The notes under the pieces are model-generated. The model worked only from the letters and a program-made list of their open reading frames with translations, was not told the origin of the DNA and ran no database searches. Positions 1-13,100 of a stretch of 64,000 bases of DNA are shown here, in pieces. This stretch comes from Coccinella septempunctata (taxonomy: Eukaryota; Arthropoda; Insecta; Coleoptera; Coccinellidae): the NCBI RefSeq assembly GCF_907165205.1, contig NC_058195.1, positions 744,001-808,000 on the forward strand. The letters run 5' to 3'. Position 1 is the stretch's first letter, and each line of letters begins with the position of its first letter. The translations under genes and the position numbers were made by a program.

Positions 1-948
1 TTTCCTTTTGTCGCGAGATGTTCAACTGTGTTTTCCCTTGATTTACCGAGGTTTTCCCCGATTTTCCACTGGCTTTTCATGCATCTCAAACGGTATATCG
101 CTATTTCTGGTGGAGGTGAGAGGTTATTGCACCCTAATCTGATTGTTTTGTTGTCATGTACAGGTGGTCCTAATGTCGGTGTACTGTAGGAGAATTTAAT
201 TGGCTTTAGGTGGAAATTTTGATCTGAAGTCGTGAAAAACTGTGAAATCAAGACTTAATTTCGAGTTTTTCTTGATTTTTCGTGATCAAGTCGTTATTTT
301 CACTGAGAATACCACTCAGTTCAATATATGTTTGATGAAATTGATCAAAAGTTTATTCCAAGTTCACGTTCATCAAATCTTGAATATACGGATTAGATAA
401 TATCCTTGTTTTTAAACAAGTTTTTATATTAACAAGGCTAATATTGAATTACATTGTTTTTTCAAGTTTTCATTGTACTAAGCGCATTCGCCATTTCAGA
501 AATATTCCAGTCAATTGAGAAACTGATGGAATGAGTCAGTACATAACTAACTATCGAATTTTGTGTTAATTTCCCAAAAAAGTGAAGTGATGCATAGGAA
601 TTTCAATTCGAGTAAAGTAATATTTCATAGCCGAGTCGATAAGTCATTCAATAAACTATCATCATTCAGTGCAATATCGACTAGACCCACGTTTTCCTCA
701 TTTCTGTTTTGATTTTTTCATATGAATGTCCTCTTTTTTCATTCTACGCGAATTTTCGAAACGTATTTCAAAATAACGTGAAGAAAACGACACACGTGGT
801 GCCATCAAACGTCTAAAAACAGAACTGTCTACGCTCAAGCTCTCTTTTCATAAGGTACACTGTAAGGTTATCCACCATAAGTTTGACAGTTTCCTGTTAC
901 ATGGTCAATCGGCAGTTTTCTACTATACCGATCCTCGCCTGCTTACAG
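1..948. other. Region upstream of first recognised rho-4 coding exon
   Basis: No coding exon is supported here. The stretch is AT-rich and ends in a plausible 3' splice site: a pyrimidine-containing run followed by TTACAG at 943-948, immediately before the A and ATG at 949-952. This suggests that the last part is an intron and that a 5' UTR or earlier coding exon lies farther upstream. No promoter element could be assigned. Confidence 0.4.
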
Positions 949-949
949 A

Positions 950-1186
950 ATGCTATCCCATTCGTCCTGGCCCCATCGCCTGTCGCCATCTGTGACGCTG
1001 CTCAACACCAGCCTCGCGCTAGGACAGTCCGAGGAATCCGGAATCGAACCCGGTCCCATTGCCACCATAACCGGATCTCTGTTCTCCTTTCCGGAACATG
1101 GGGACCTCGACCACTACGACACCGACCACACGGACCTGGGCAGCGAGGCCGACGAGGCGGAGCTCAGACGGGCCTTGCTGAGGGAC
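950..1186 (+). CDS. rho-4: rho-4 coding exon 1
   Basis: Encodes residues 1-79, an acidic cytosolic N-terminus rich in Ser, Asp and Glu and ending in ELRRALLRD. The donor is GTAAGTG at 1187, phase 0. The frame is open upstream to 887, but a TTACAG acceptor sits just before the ATG. The 5' edge could therefore be an internal splice boundary with 5' UTR upstream. Confidence 0.8.
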
Positions 1187-4100
1187 GTAAGTGAAGGAAA
1201 CTGTTCGAATTTGCTATTTTTCTGCTCGTTTGAATTTGAACGATTGGCGGATGCGCGGTTAAGTGTTCTGTAACGATGCGGATCATTCTCGAAAGTAGTA
1301 ATAGATGGCGTTAGCGTTTGTGAAAACGTCTCTGATTGTTCGACTTTTTAATAATTTGTTTTTCAGCAATGGAGGCAATTTTTCGATGAGGTAAGTTTAT
1401 TCGTGTTATTTGTCGACGAATGGGAGATTCTGATTGTTTAATTTTTGTCGACAGTACGACAGGGAGGGCTTCGGCGAGATACCTTGGGATTATTTCCTGA
1501 CGGTGATGAACGACGTCGAGTTCTGCCAGAGGGTTTCTCCGGGAAAGAGGGAAATTCTGTTGGAAAAATCCAAGAACGCCACCACCCCAGCCATCACGTT
1601 CCAGGATTTCGTCAACGTGGTGAGTCTTTCTTCACTTTTTTGCTGGTATTAAAACTACTGATGTTGAAAAAAGTAAAAGTGGGATGCGTGGTACGATATA
1701 TACGTTTACGTGTGGTAAGCTTTAGGATCGCCAACTTCGACTATGAAAGGTTTCCTGAATTTCCAGTTGAGATTATCATTTGAAGAACACGCCGCGGTTT
1801 TTAATAAGCCACATGATAATGAGCTATTGTAATCGATCGAATTTTTTTCGTCCCTTGAAGAATCAAATCGAGACTTATACAGTGTGTCACCCTTAATATC
1901 TCGGTTTCTCTGGATACGGCGAAACTTTCCCAAAACTGCGATCTCGGTGGTTCTTTCCTTCCAATAGGCACCTTTGATAATTGAGGTACGAAATGGGACC
2001 CACACGACGCGCCGTGACGAATCTTCCTGTCGATGAGGCAATAATCATCACGTCCGTGGTGGCGGAACGCGTTTATCGTCGACCATCGGAGGGGGCGGGC
2101 GGTGGTTTACCGGCACCGTCACAAAAGGGTGGGCGTATCACCGTTGACGGGCCAAAATCAACAGACGTTGCTGTGTGTGTGTGTGTGTTTGTGTGCATTT
2201 CTCGCCCATTAATCGGAACGAAAAAGTCGGCCCGGCACGTCAATTAGGCCTATCATGGGTGGCCCCGGCGCTCGGACGCCATCTATCGCGGGAATAACGA
2301 ACCCAAAGTCGGGGATTTTGGCGTTTCTTCGGGAAACGCGGAAAATATGACGGAATTGAGAGATTGGTCTTTCTCTTGTTCTCGGTGGGGGGGATTAGGG
2401 TTGGTTTGATCGGTTTTCGTAGCCTGTGGCAACGTAGGAACATGTCAAAAAATGGATTTGTGGGAATAAGTCGATTTGTTTGTTTGCCCTTGACTTTGGA
2501 AGAATAGTTCCGAAAGCGCCTAGCTGCAAGGACAAGGGAGCAAGATGTCACCCCAGAATCACTGAGCAATGAGTATGAAATCATATTTAAATGTTGCCTA
2601 TTGCTCGAGAAAACGGAGAAACTAATGAGAACCCGACGGGTAGAGTCAAGGCGACTAGCAAGATGAGCCGAAACGTCGGAAAGTCTCTTTAGCAGCCTCC
2701 TCCCAACAAGGTTATCTCCGGACGGTGGCGTTGGCGAACAACACAGATTATGTTTGTTTGTTTGCCAATCTCGGCTAGCGCCGAAAACAAAACAACGGAG
2801 CGGCGATTCCAGGCATAGAGGCGCGTAATTACGTTCGGCCTCAGATTACAGGGTCTAGCGCCAACGTGGACCTGGAGATCAGATGGGCGGTCATGGATTA
2901 CAGATGCGATGGAGACCTTTATTCGGTTTCGCAGGCGATATTCCTCGATTGTTACAAGAGACACAATTCCTTTTTGTCGTGAAGAATCATTTATTTCCTT
3001 CAAACTGTCATTGTCAGTGTCATCTGTCATCTTGTCGATGATCATAGATCGCAGAATTGAATTTTTTTGACGAGTTCATCATTCATTGCCTTTCGAATTT
3101 CATGATACTTCAGTGGGTCATTCGAAACGAAACAAAGGATATATAATTCGGTTCTGACGACCTAGAGATAGCCGCTGTCCCGTTTTCAATGGCACACTCT
3201 GTATATTTCATTCTAATACCGAAAATTAGTTAAACATCTATCGGCGAGTGTTTACCGGCAAGTCAGAGGTTATAATTGAAGGTATTCGAAAGAATGTCTT
3301 TGGATTCTTGAAAAACTGGATATCGTTGTCTTTTATATCGAATTTTGCCTATTAAGCTTCAATGTTTGAAGTCTGTCATTGGGGCACATCATTCGAAATT
3401 TCTGTGACTACTTCCATCTCCGTCTCCACGCCATAGAGCGTATTTCCCCAGACGATCGTTCTCGTTTTCGACGTCTATGGTTCGCGATCCTATCATAACC
3501 GTCAATCCGACACGAAGGATCGCTCCGCGAACGTTCTAATCGCTCGTCGTTGCATCGCCGCCCTCCCGCGCCCTACCCCGCGCGTTAAGTACACGCCGAA
3601 CCGACGAAATAACACGCCGCGGCACGCCGCTAAACGACACGGTACCCGAATTAATGTCAAATGTCATTATTCGACCCGCCCGCCGGACGGTGGTGTCCTT
3701 GCCGATAGGTGGTCCTCGGCCTTCCCGTATTTTTCGGCTAATTGGCCGGCGGATTCTTTGTCGACTCGACGGGAAATGCCACCGGCACTCGGAGGACGAT
3801 GATTCCGCGATTTCAACGAGACGTAGAACTAACTGCGTGGCGTGAGTGATTGATGAGAGGTTACTATTGTCGATTTTTTTCGATACGTACGTATAAGATG
3901 ATGGAAATCGTTTTAATTTAGCTGGCTTATGGGAAAATCTGAAACGAGGATGAATTCGGGAAAGATAGGAATGTGAGAGAAATCGTCGTCGAGTATAGGT
4001 TATGAAATTTTGACAGTTAACCTTTAATGTTGAAATTTCGAATGAAAAACGTCAAATCTTCAAACTGTCGTGCTAACTTCACTTGACAATGCGTGTTTTC

Positions 4101-7100
4101 GGTGCTGATTACGCCAAATACTCTAATTTATAAGACATTTAACACTATTTGGTACATATAAGGACTTACGCAGCGCAATGCAAGGGATAATAATGCCTTC
4201 GAATATGCAGAGTGCCTATACTATTCTTTATTTACCCTTTTTGATCTCTCACTCTCTCCATAAAAGACTTTCCAACGACTCTTGATTGTTTTCGCAACCG
4301 ACTTCGTCGAGAATTCAATGAGCCTCACGTAATCGAATAATAATATAATCAAACAGAATCCCTTTCGTGTTCCCACAGCCGTTTTATTTGATTTTTTTGT
4401 GTGTGTTCTCGTGGTCGACTGGAGAGCGTTCTCTTTTGTTCGCCTGTGACCCCGATATCCCATCAAGTCCATTGTGGTTGTGTTTAGTTGAACGATTGGA
4501 ATCTTATGTCGGGTTCTCGTTCTCTAATAAGACCTTGCAGTCGACGACGCGATGATGATTATATGGGCGACGATCAAGTCGTCGAATTATTCGAGAAAAC
4601 GTATATTGACAGGTGGAAATGTCATGCTGGGGGAGGATAAAGTTCGATAGTTCATCTGTATTCTATGATCATCATATCAAGGATGGGAAATTCCAGGAGA
4701 ACGTCGTGGAACCAAAGAGTATTGATATACTCTGATGAATCTCGATAGTTTGGTAATCGTAATTGAGTTGACGTTTCGGATCTGCGATATATCCTAGCAT
4801 AGAATTCTGGATTCCATTAATTGATTTTCAATGTAATTATTAATAATTTTTAAAATTTTTATCAATTTTAATTCCAACAGTGTTTGATCGGAATATGCAG
4901 ACCAGGAATATGGAATTCGGAATTGGAATTATGAGATTTCTTGTTGTTGTTGTACTGGTGACATGGTCGTAGCCAATCAATCGACACAGGTTTTCCGTAA
5001 ATGTCAAAACGTCCAAGCGGTCCTGATGAAGGCACAAAGAATGTCCGTAAACGCGTTTTGTTACCGTTTATCACGAGGTGTATTCTCGTCATCGAAACGG
5101 GACAAAGAAGCCAGCGCAGAGGCCCGTAGTAGATACGGAACGTACTGTAGCACCTATATACGAGGCGGCCCGTCCACAAAGGAGGGCAATTCTGGCGATT
5201 AGCCAACCGCACGGAAAATTATAATGGCATTAAGTATCATTGTGTGCGCGTATTTGGGGATACTTTTTTTTTTTACCCGGTCCGTTCCGCATAGATCGGA
5301 TTGAAGATATTAGGGAGCCCATTCAACGGACGAAATACGTGAAAATACGTGTTTGTGTTTGTTGTGCCTGAATGGCGAACGGTATTCGGGGGTCTGGATC
5401 TCGGACAATGAAAAGAGGTAATAACGATATATAGAGGTTTCGTCGGTACCGTCAAATTCACGTGTGACCGAAGGAAGATGTCATCTTTCGGAATCCATTC
5501 CACGATGATACGGATTCCGTGAGTTTCGGACAATTTTGTGTCACAAATGATGCACTTTGGGCCCGATGTCGAATTGATTCTCGCAGAATTCTCAACTATC
5601 AAGATACAAGTTTTGTGAATGAGGAACTTCGGTCGATAGTCCTTTTTGTGGAATAATGTAGAGACAGCTGTAATTTCTTTACGATGCAGCAGTGTTCGAT
5701 CTTCTAGTTTGGACTAGGGTGTTTAAAGGATGCGTGAAGCGAGAATTTGATCGTTATTTATACCGTCATACTTGGAAAAGTTGGTAGGGACTCAATTTGA
5801 AACACAGAGTTCGAAAATATTCGTCGTCAAGTAGACTATGGACTTTTGACGGTTTGTCGAACTATGGTTGACGAACAAGTTTTGAAAACTCATTACGTTT
5901 TGCCTCAAACAATAATCTAATGAAATACTGAGGCCAAAAACACTACAATTTCGCTATCGATTAGTTGATTCGATTCTACCCACCCCTGTGATTCGTACTC
6001 AATGAACTCTAACCTAAAAGATCTTTAAAAATTCACCGTGCTAACCTTTCTTCTGTCAGTGGTGTCAATCTGAGTTGGATATGTTAAAAATCACAATTTT
6101 CTCTTTTCTCGGGCTTTGTTTAAGATTTTTCGATTTGGTTCGCTGGTCGAAAGTATTAGCTGAGCACGATCCGTTTATTCGTCTTTCATTTGGCATTTTT
6201 CGCGACTCTTAATATTCGGCGGTTCGCTCAAAAATTTAGATAGCGATCGCTCAACCTTCTAAGTCAGCTGATTTTCCTCCCAGGCCTCTCCCACTCAATA
6301 ATAAGGCGAAATTCATAAAAACGGAGGTCGAAAACAGTATTCTATGAATCCGATCGATGTACAACTGAAAACTCCTCTCTCTGTGATCGTTACCAACCTA
6401 ATTTCCGTCAAAATTCAAGTTTTAACCTAATCTTACTTCAAAGTTTTTACTTTTTTTCGAATTTACTACGGTTTATTTTGAGAAATGTTTAAGAAGGAGG
6501 TGGAAATTCTGAAATTTCCCTGAATTAATTTATTCCCTGACGTCCTATCATCAGATTTATCAGAGAAAATTACGCGGTTTCGGCAGTCAATGTCAGATTG
6601 TAGTAAAATAGGCGAACGTCAGTTTTGACAGAAGTAAGGATGGCAGCGAACACAGAGCGGGATGTTTTACGTCATTTCACTGTTTTTGGCCTCGGTATTT
6701 ATGAAAACGATTCAATTATGTCTGTTTTAGGCGATTTGTCAAGTGAAAATGCATCTATCTACAAGGTAGATAGTATTAATCTTCTAATTTTTCCCTGAAA
6801 CGACCTCGGCGACAAAAAATCGATAGACGCGAGAGAAGAAAAAAAAATCCGCGATTAATACCTCCGTTTTTTCCCCTTCGTATAATCGACGATGACCCTC
6901 CGGAACGATCCGTGAAAAAAGCGGAGCCGTATAATATAATAATGCAGAAATAATGTTTGCCTTTCGGTCGACAAACAGCCGTCAGGGGGGGTCCTCCAGG
7001 TACGAACGTAGCCATACTTGACGTTGACATCGTCATTGTGCGTCTTAATCATCGTCGTCGTTCGGATGCGTGAGAATTGAAGTGGAAATGGGGGATTTAC

Positions 7101-10100
7101 GTGCGGTTTAGACCAGCTTAGAGATATAAATCCATTTTCTGCGTTTCGTCGATCGGATACGTGAACGGGCCACAGGGGCGGCTTCAGGAAAAAGGAGGAT
7201 GTACAGGGTGGGCAAATTTCGATGTTTTAGCACTACAGCTTTTAAACCAGAGGAGATAGATAAAATCTGATACCCCATTGTCATTCTCTTTTTCTGAGAA
7301 ACTAACAATAGAAGTAGTGATTTTTGGCCACTTTCTTTTGTTTTCGAGTTATAAGCAAAAATTGGAAAAATGGCGATATCGAAATAAATTTATATCTCCG
7401 CCAATACTGATGATAGAGCTCTGAAATTGAAACATTATACAGGCACTTTTTTACGTAGAATCCAGTGGCGTGCTCGACTTTTTAGCAGGATTTTTAATTA
7501 TGAAGCTATGACTCACAGTTATGTTTTTTTAAATGGGAACACTAGTTTTCTGTGCAATTTTTTGAAAGCTTAATTTTAACTGATTTCAAAAATATATAAC
7601 ATCATATGGTTTGTATCAGAATAAATGATACAAAATGGCCAAAAACCTTTTTTCTCAATATTTCTATGGTTTCAACTTTTGATGAGCATAGAAAAAAATA
7701 GCATCGTATGATTACCAGTGTCTCCTTCTATAAGTCCTTTTATTATAATGAAAATTTATGAAATATGTCTTGAATCAAATTTTGTGAAAATTGGTAAAAA
7801 CCATAGAAAGAATGACATTGCCGGAAGGAGACTGTTTTTGTTATAGGAAACTCTATTTTTCTGTGCTCGTCAAAAGTTGAAACCATAGAAATATTGAGAA
7901 AAAGTGTTTTTGACCATTTTCCATTATTTATATTGATACAAACCATATGATGTTATATATTTTTGAAATCAGTAAAAATTAAGCTTTCAAAAAATTACAC
8001 AGAAATCTAATGTTCCCATTTAAAAAAACATAACTTTGGGTCATAGCTTCGTAATTAAAAATCCTGCTAAAAAGGCGAGCACGCCACTGGATTCTACGTA
8101 AAAAAGTGCATGTATAATTTTTCAATTTCAGAGCTCTATCATCAGTATTAGCGGAGATATAAATTTATTTCGATATCGCCATTTTTCCAATTTTTGCTTA
8201 TAACTCGAAAACAAAAGAAAGTGGCCAAAAATCACTACTACTATTGTAAGTATCTCAGAGAAAGAGAACGAGAATGGGGTATCAGATTTTGTGTATCTCC
8301 TCTGGTTTAAAAGCTGTAGTGCTAAAACATCGAAATTTGCCCACCCTGTACATGATTTTAGATTGTGGAAATCGCCCCCACAATTTAATCAAGAGGTGCA
8401 TATTTGACGCATTTGTATATAGGTTTCGATGATTGCGTTTCGGAAAGGGGCGAGGTAGCGTCGAGAATCAATTTGGTCGGGATGAGACCCGAGTCGGGAT
8501 CGATTTTCGAGAGGCCGCGCGGCCTCCGGTGGAATCTCACACCGCGGCCGTACTGTCGCCGCGGGCCTCCGAAAACCAATTTCACGGCTCGTAAAAGTCC
8601 GAGGCGCCAGTGCCGTCGATCCGTGCCTGATTTATCGCGACGCGGGTGCGAGAGAGAGACGCGCGAAGATCGAGATTGACCGGTCAGCGCGCGGGGTGCG
8701 CGGCTCCGCGCCCCCGGCTCGGAGAGCGCGCACAAAAGCGCCGACGCGGACCCCGGCCAATTTGGTAGTAAATTTATAATTCGGTCGATTATTCGGTGGG
8801 TCGTCCGTTTAAAATTCCTCCGGATGATTGGGAGCTAGCGGAGAGAGACCGGAGGGCAGCTGATAAAGATCGGTATTTCTTGATGATCGAATTATTATAC
8901 CAGTTAGGATCGATCGATCGATCGGGGGCACCGATTCTAATAATCTACGACGACGGTAGTTATGACGGATTCGCGGTAGCAACGGGATCGGAACGGGTGA
9001 AAAAAACGTATAGCGTTATTCGAATTTACGAAATTTTATCGGGAAACAACCTATATTGAGCCATCAGTACATATATCCGCTTTTACAGATAGATCTTACT
9101 TGCTGGCGATTTAAATATCAAGATGGGTAAACAAACGTCATCCAGTTCTATGATCGAACATTTCCTAACCTAAGAAATTGAAGCCTACGAGACGGTTTAA
9201 TCGATAGTAGTCAATTTCCCATCATACCGCACCGATGGACTGAAAATTCCATAAAAATCGTCCCAGACTTTCGAATTACGATCCCGTAAATCGACTCGAA
9301 CGCCACCTATCGGTCCCGATTTCCAATTTGAACAATTCAGTGCCTTTTACGAACCCACACTCGAAATTTCGCGAAAATCGTACCGGTCGTTCGAAATTAA
9401 ATCGAGACTTAACACATTGGGAATATCAAACTGGAGAGCTAGTCGTGAACGAGCATAGGGAAGAACAGAAAAGTCCAAAATTCCGAACGCAACCGTAGAT
9501 CGGTATCGGGATCATTGTCCCTCGTCAGTACAGTGTAGTGTTCGACTACTGACTGGATGAGTGAACAATGATCCCGAAATCGGTCTACGGTTGCGTTTGG
9601 ATGTTTCAACGCTTCCTACGCTCGTTCACGACTAATTCGAATTATTGAAACGACGAAATTGTCGTCTCCAGTTTGATATTTCCGAAGTGCCCGGTCGGTG
9701 TTACTTTATAGCCAAGTCGTGGGTGAAAAGCCCGAGTAAAAAGCGCGAGTAGGAAGCGTGGGTAGAAAAAAAACCGCTCTTTTTACCCACGCTATAGGAA
9801 ATAGAAATATAAAGCGGGGTTTTTCTACCCGCGCTTCTTACTAGACTTTTACTAGACGACTGGAGACGACAAAAGCGCGGGTAAAAAGCGCGGTTCTTTT
9901 CTACCCGCGCTTCAATCCCGCGTTCTTTTACCCGCCTTTTTGTCGTCTCCAGTCGTCTAGTAAAAGTCTAGTAAGAAGCGCGTGTAAAAAGCGCGGGTCG
10001 TCTAGTAAAAAAGCTTTCTACCCGCGCTATAGGAAATAGAAATATAAAGCGCGGCTAAAAAAAGAGGTTTTTTTTCTACCCGCGCTTCATTACCGCGTTC

Positions 10101-13100
10101 TTTTACCCGCGCTTTTGTCGTCTAGTAAAAGTCTAGTAAGAAGCGCGTGTAGAAAGCGCGAGTATAAAAAACCGCGCTTTTTACTAGACGACCCTCGCTT
10201 TCTACACGCTCGTTTTTACTAGACGACCCGCGCTTTATACACGCGCTTCTTACTAGACTTTTACTAGACTACTGTAGACGACAAAAGCGCAGGTAAAAGA
10301 ACGCGGTTCATATTTCTATTTCCTATAGCGCAGGTAGAGAACGCGAGTAAAAAGATCGTCTTTTTTTCTATCCGCGCTCCAATCCCGCGTTCTTTTACCC
10401 GCGCTTTTGTGTCTACAGTCGTCTAGGAAAAGTCTAGTAAGAAGCGCGTGTAAAAAGCGCGGGTCGTCTAGTAAAAAAGCTTTCTACACGCGCTTCTTAC
10501 TAGACTTTTACTAGACGACTGTAGACGACAAAAGCGCGGGTAAAAGAACGCGGTTTATATTTCTATTTCCTATAGTAGAATAGTATAGTATAGCGGGTAG
10601 AAAGCGCGAGTAAAAAGAGCGGCTTTTTTTCTACCCGCGCTTCATTCCCGCGTTCTTTTACCCGCGCTTTTGTGTCTACAGTCGTCTAGTAAAAGTCTAG
10701 TAAGAAGCGCGGTTTTCTTCTTACCCGCGCTTCCTTCCCGCGTTTTTTATCCGCGCTTTTTTCCCGTGCTTTTTATTTCTATTTCCTATTTGTATGATTC
10801 TAACGAGATTTCGCAAAATTATTCGTATCGGTAATTTAGAACTACTACTACAGCCGTTAATCGAGTTTCACTCGACTTGTATCGGTATTTTTCCAAATAT
10901 GTATTCATAAAGTGTTTCAGACGCCTAAAACTATCAAATCATCGGACAGATCTAGCCGGCACCCTCGAACCCTCAAACTATGCCGAAAATTATCTTTCAT
11001 TTCGCAAGTAACGGGGTTGAAATTCACGTGAGAACCCTTCGAAACGAATCCCATCCGAAAATATTTCCCAATCAGCCTTCTCGGGGCATAAATCACGAGA
11101 AACGATTACAGCGGCGGCGTACGCCCGGCGGCTACGATCCCCATTCAATTTACCGGCGCGCTATGTCCCCACGCCGTTTCCCACGACGCGGACGACGACG
11201 CTCGCCGTTACGGCCCTGAAAGGAGGTTTCCAATAAAAATTCCATTGTTTCCACGACGCACTCGACCTGGCATCTGCGATCCACATATTTCGGAACACGT
11301 ATATTTTATACGTTCGATACGAATTTTTCCCGAGTATTAATAACGATTTATCAAAATGCCGGACCGGCAGAAGCGACACGGCCCAGGGCCGTACCGGCGC
11401 ATTTACAACCTAGAGGTTTTTCGAGGATATTTCTTTGACGGAAGTTTGCAAACATTCATGTCTGTTCTTGAGAGATTCCGACTCTATCAAATAAGCTCTC
11501 ACTGTGACTTATGCAGTGGAATTCCCCAGCGCAATAGCCTTGGCCCCTCAATCTTCTTGTACAGTTTTTGTGAGTCGAACGAACCGACAGCTTCCTAGGT
11601 CCCAGTGCTGCCCTGGTTACCGCGTTAGCAATAGCGACCTTATTAATATTCAAATAAGTAATTATGGTAGGCAGCGGACACGCCCCGCCTAATAGTTGAC
11701 CGGACCGAACGTTTTTCGGGTCGGTATTTATAGTTATTAGCACTTCGGGTGCTCCTTTTTCCATTCTCTCCCTGCCCCCTTTCGCTCCCTTCGCGGGCGC
11801 TCTGCTGCTCTTCATTCCTTCACCCCGCCAAACAGCGTCCACCTGTTGCTACTTCTTCTCGCTCCGTTTCTTCATCACTTGAACTTCGCTAGTTGGACGC
11901 GAAACTTTTGTTCGCCTAGGAAAATGGGAAATGTAATTTTTCCGTGTATCTTTCTAGGAAATTGAGGTATTTTAGGGTTGCATCCCCGAGTCCTTCCAGC
12001 CAGACTTCTGTACGTCATGAAGGCCTTTGTTCCTTTGCTAACCGTAACAACATAACAAGCTTGCTATCAAAGGGTATTCCCAGATATTTGACTTCAGACT
12101 TTCACTCTGTGATGTCTCCATTTAGAGACTACGAAGAATTTGTGGTATATATGTCCCTAATTAAGTAGGAAACATTACCAAATCGTGAACAAACTCTAAC
12201 CTTCAGTTAGACACAAGTTATTATCAACCTCCTTCTACAGCAATTATAGTGCCAGTAAATCTACGTTCTACATGGACATATAGATCTTTTCTGCTACAGG
12301 TATTTCGACTCAAATCAGCGTCAATTCGTTTTCGGGCATGAGAATAGCGACTCAATCCCAGCCCGGGCCCTAAACGGTGACATAATTCAATCTTGACCGG
12401 AGTGCGGGGCGACAAACCACCCCTAACCGCCCACCCTCGTTATACGGCATTTTTCGAATTCCCCCGTTGGGTAATAACTAACTAACGATCTATACGCGTT
12501 ACACCGACAAAGAGGTCGAAACATAATGGCGTGGCGGCGTTGTCTTTTGCACCTCCAAGAAAGACTCGTAGTATAATGTCCGTAGACGATGACGTGTCGC
12601 CTGTCACCGTGTGTGTTCCCTTCTATGGGCCTTAATGAGGGACGTGACGAGGGTGAACGTGGATTTATGGCCGGGGGTCAAGCAGCAAAAATGTATCAAG
12701 TCCGAGGAAAAAAGTTTATTTGTAAAATTATGACGTTTGTATCTCGTCGATTGAAAGCTTCAAAAGGTTTCAAGTTTCAATGCTTGTTAGCGATAGGAAA
12801 AGCCGAGATTTTGACATTAAAGCTGAAAGGGAGAGAAAAAAGAAGAAAGGATAAGGTTGAAAAAGAACAAAAAAGAGAAAAGATGGGTGAAAATAAAATG
12901 GAAAAATATATAGAGGAAGAGAGGAGACCAATGTAGTTCTAAGTAATATGGGGAGAAAGGATTAAAATAAAAGGTGAGAGAACCTGAAAAAAGGAAAGTA
13001 TCGATGAGGAGATGATGAAAAATAGAAAAAAAGGACTAAAAAGTGGAAAGACGACGAGGCTACATAAGGAAAGTGAGTAGAGAAGAACAAGGGAGTGAAG

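Noticed and set aside
1042..1052. GGAATCGAACC, the reverse complement of a tRNA B-box
   Set aside because: It lies inside rho-4 coding exon 1, and no A-box or cloverleaf can be drawn around it. It is explained by the codons for GIEP.
7199..8353. Possible CRISPR-like or LTR interpretation of the paired sequences
   Set aside because: The repeats are inverted, not direct, and pair across a single centre, so a foldback element fits and an LTR or array does not.
8385..8735. Overlapping 91-aa and 116-aa frames on both strands
   Set aside because: Overlapping frames on opposite strands in a CpG-rich, stop-poor stretch, with no conserved domain.
12589..12936. 115-aa Lys/Glu-rich open frame
   Set aside because: The C-terminal half is a direct by-product of the purine-rich tract. 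No conserved motif.
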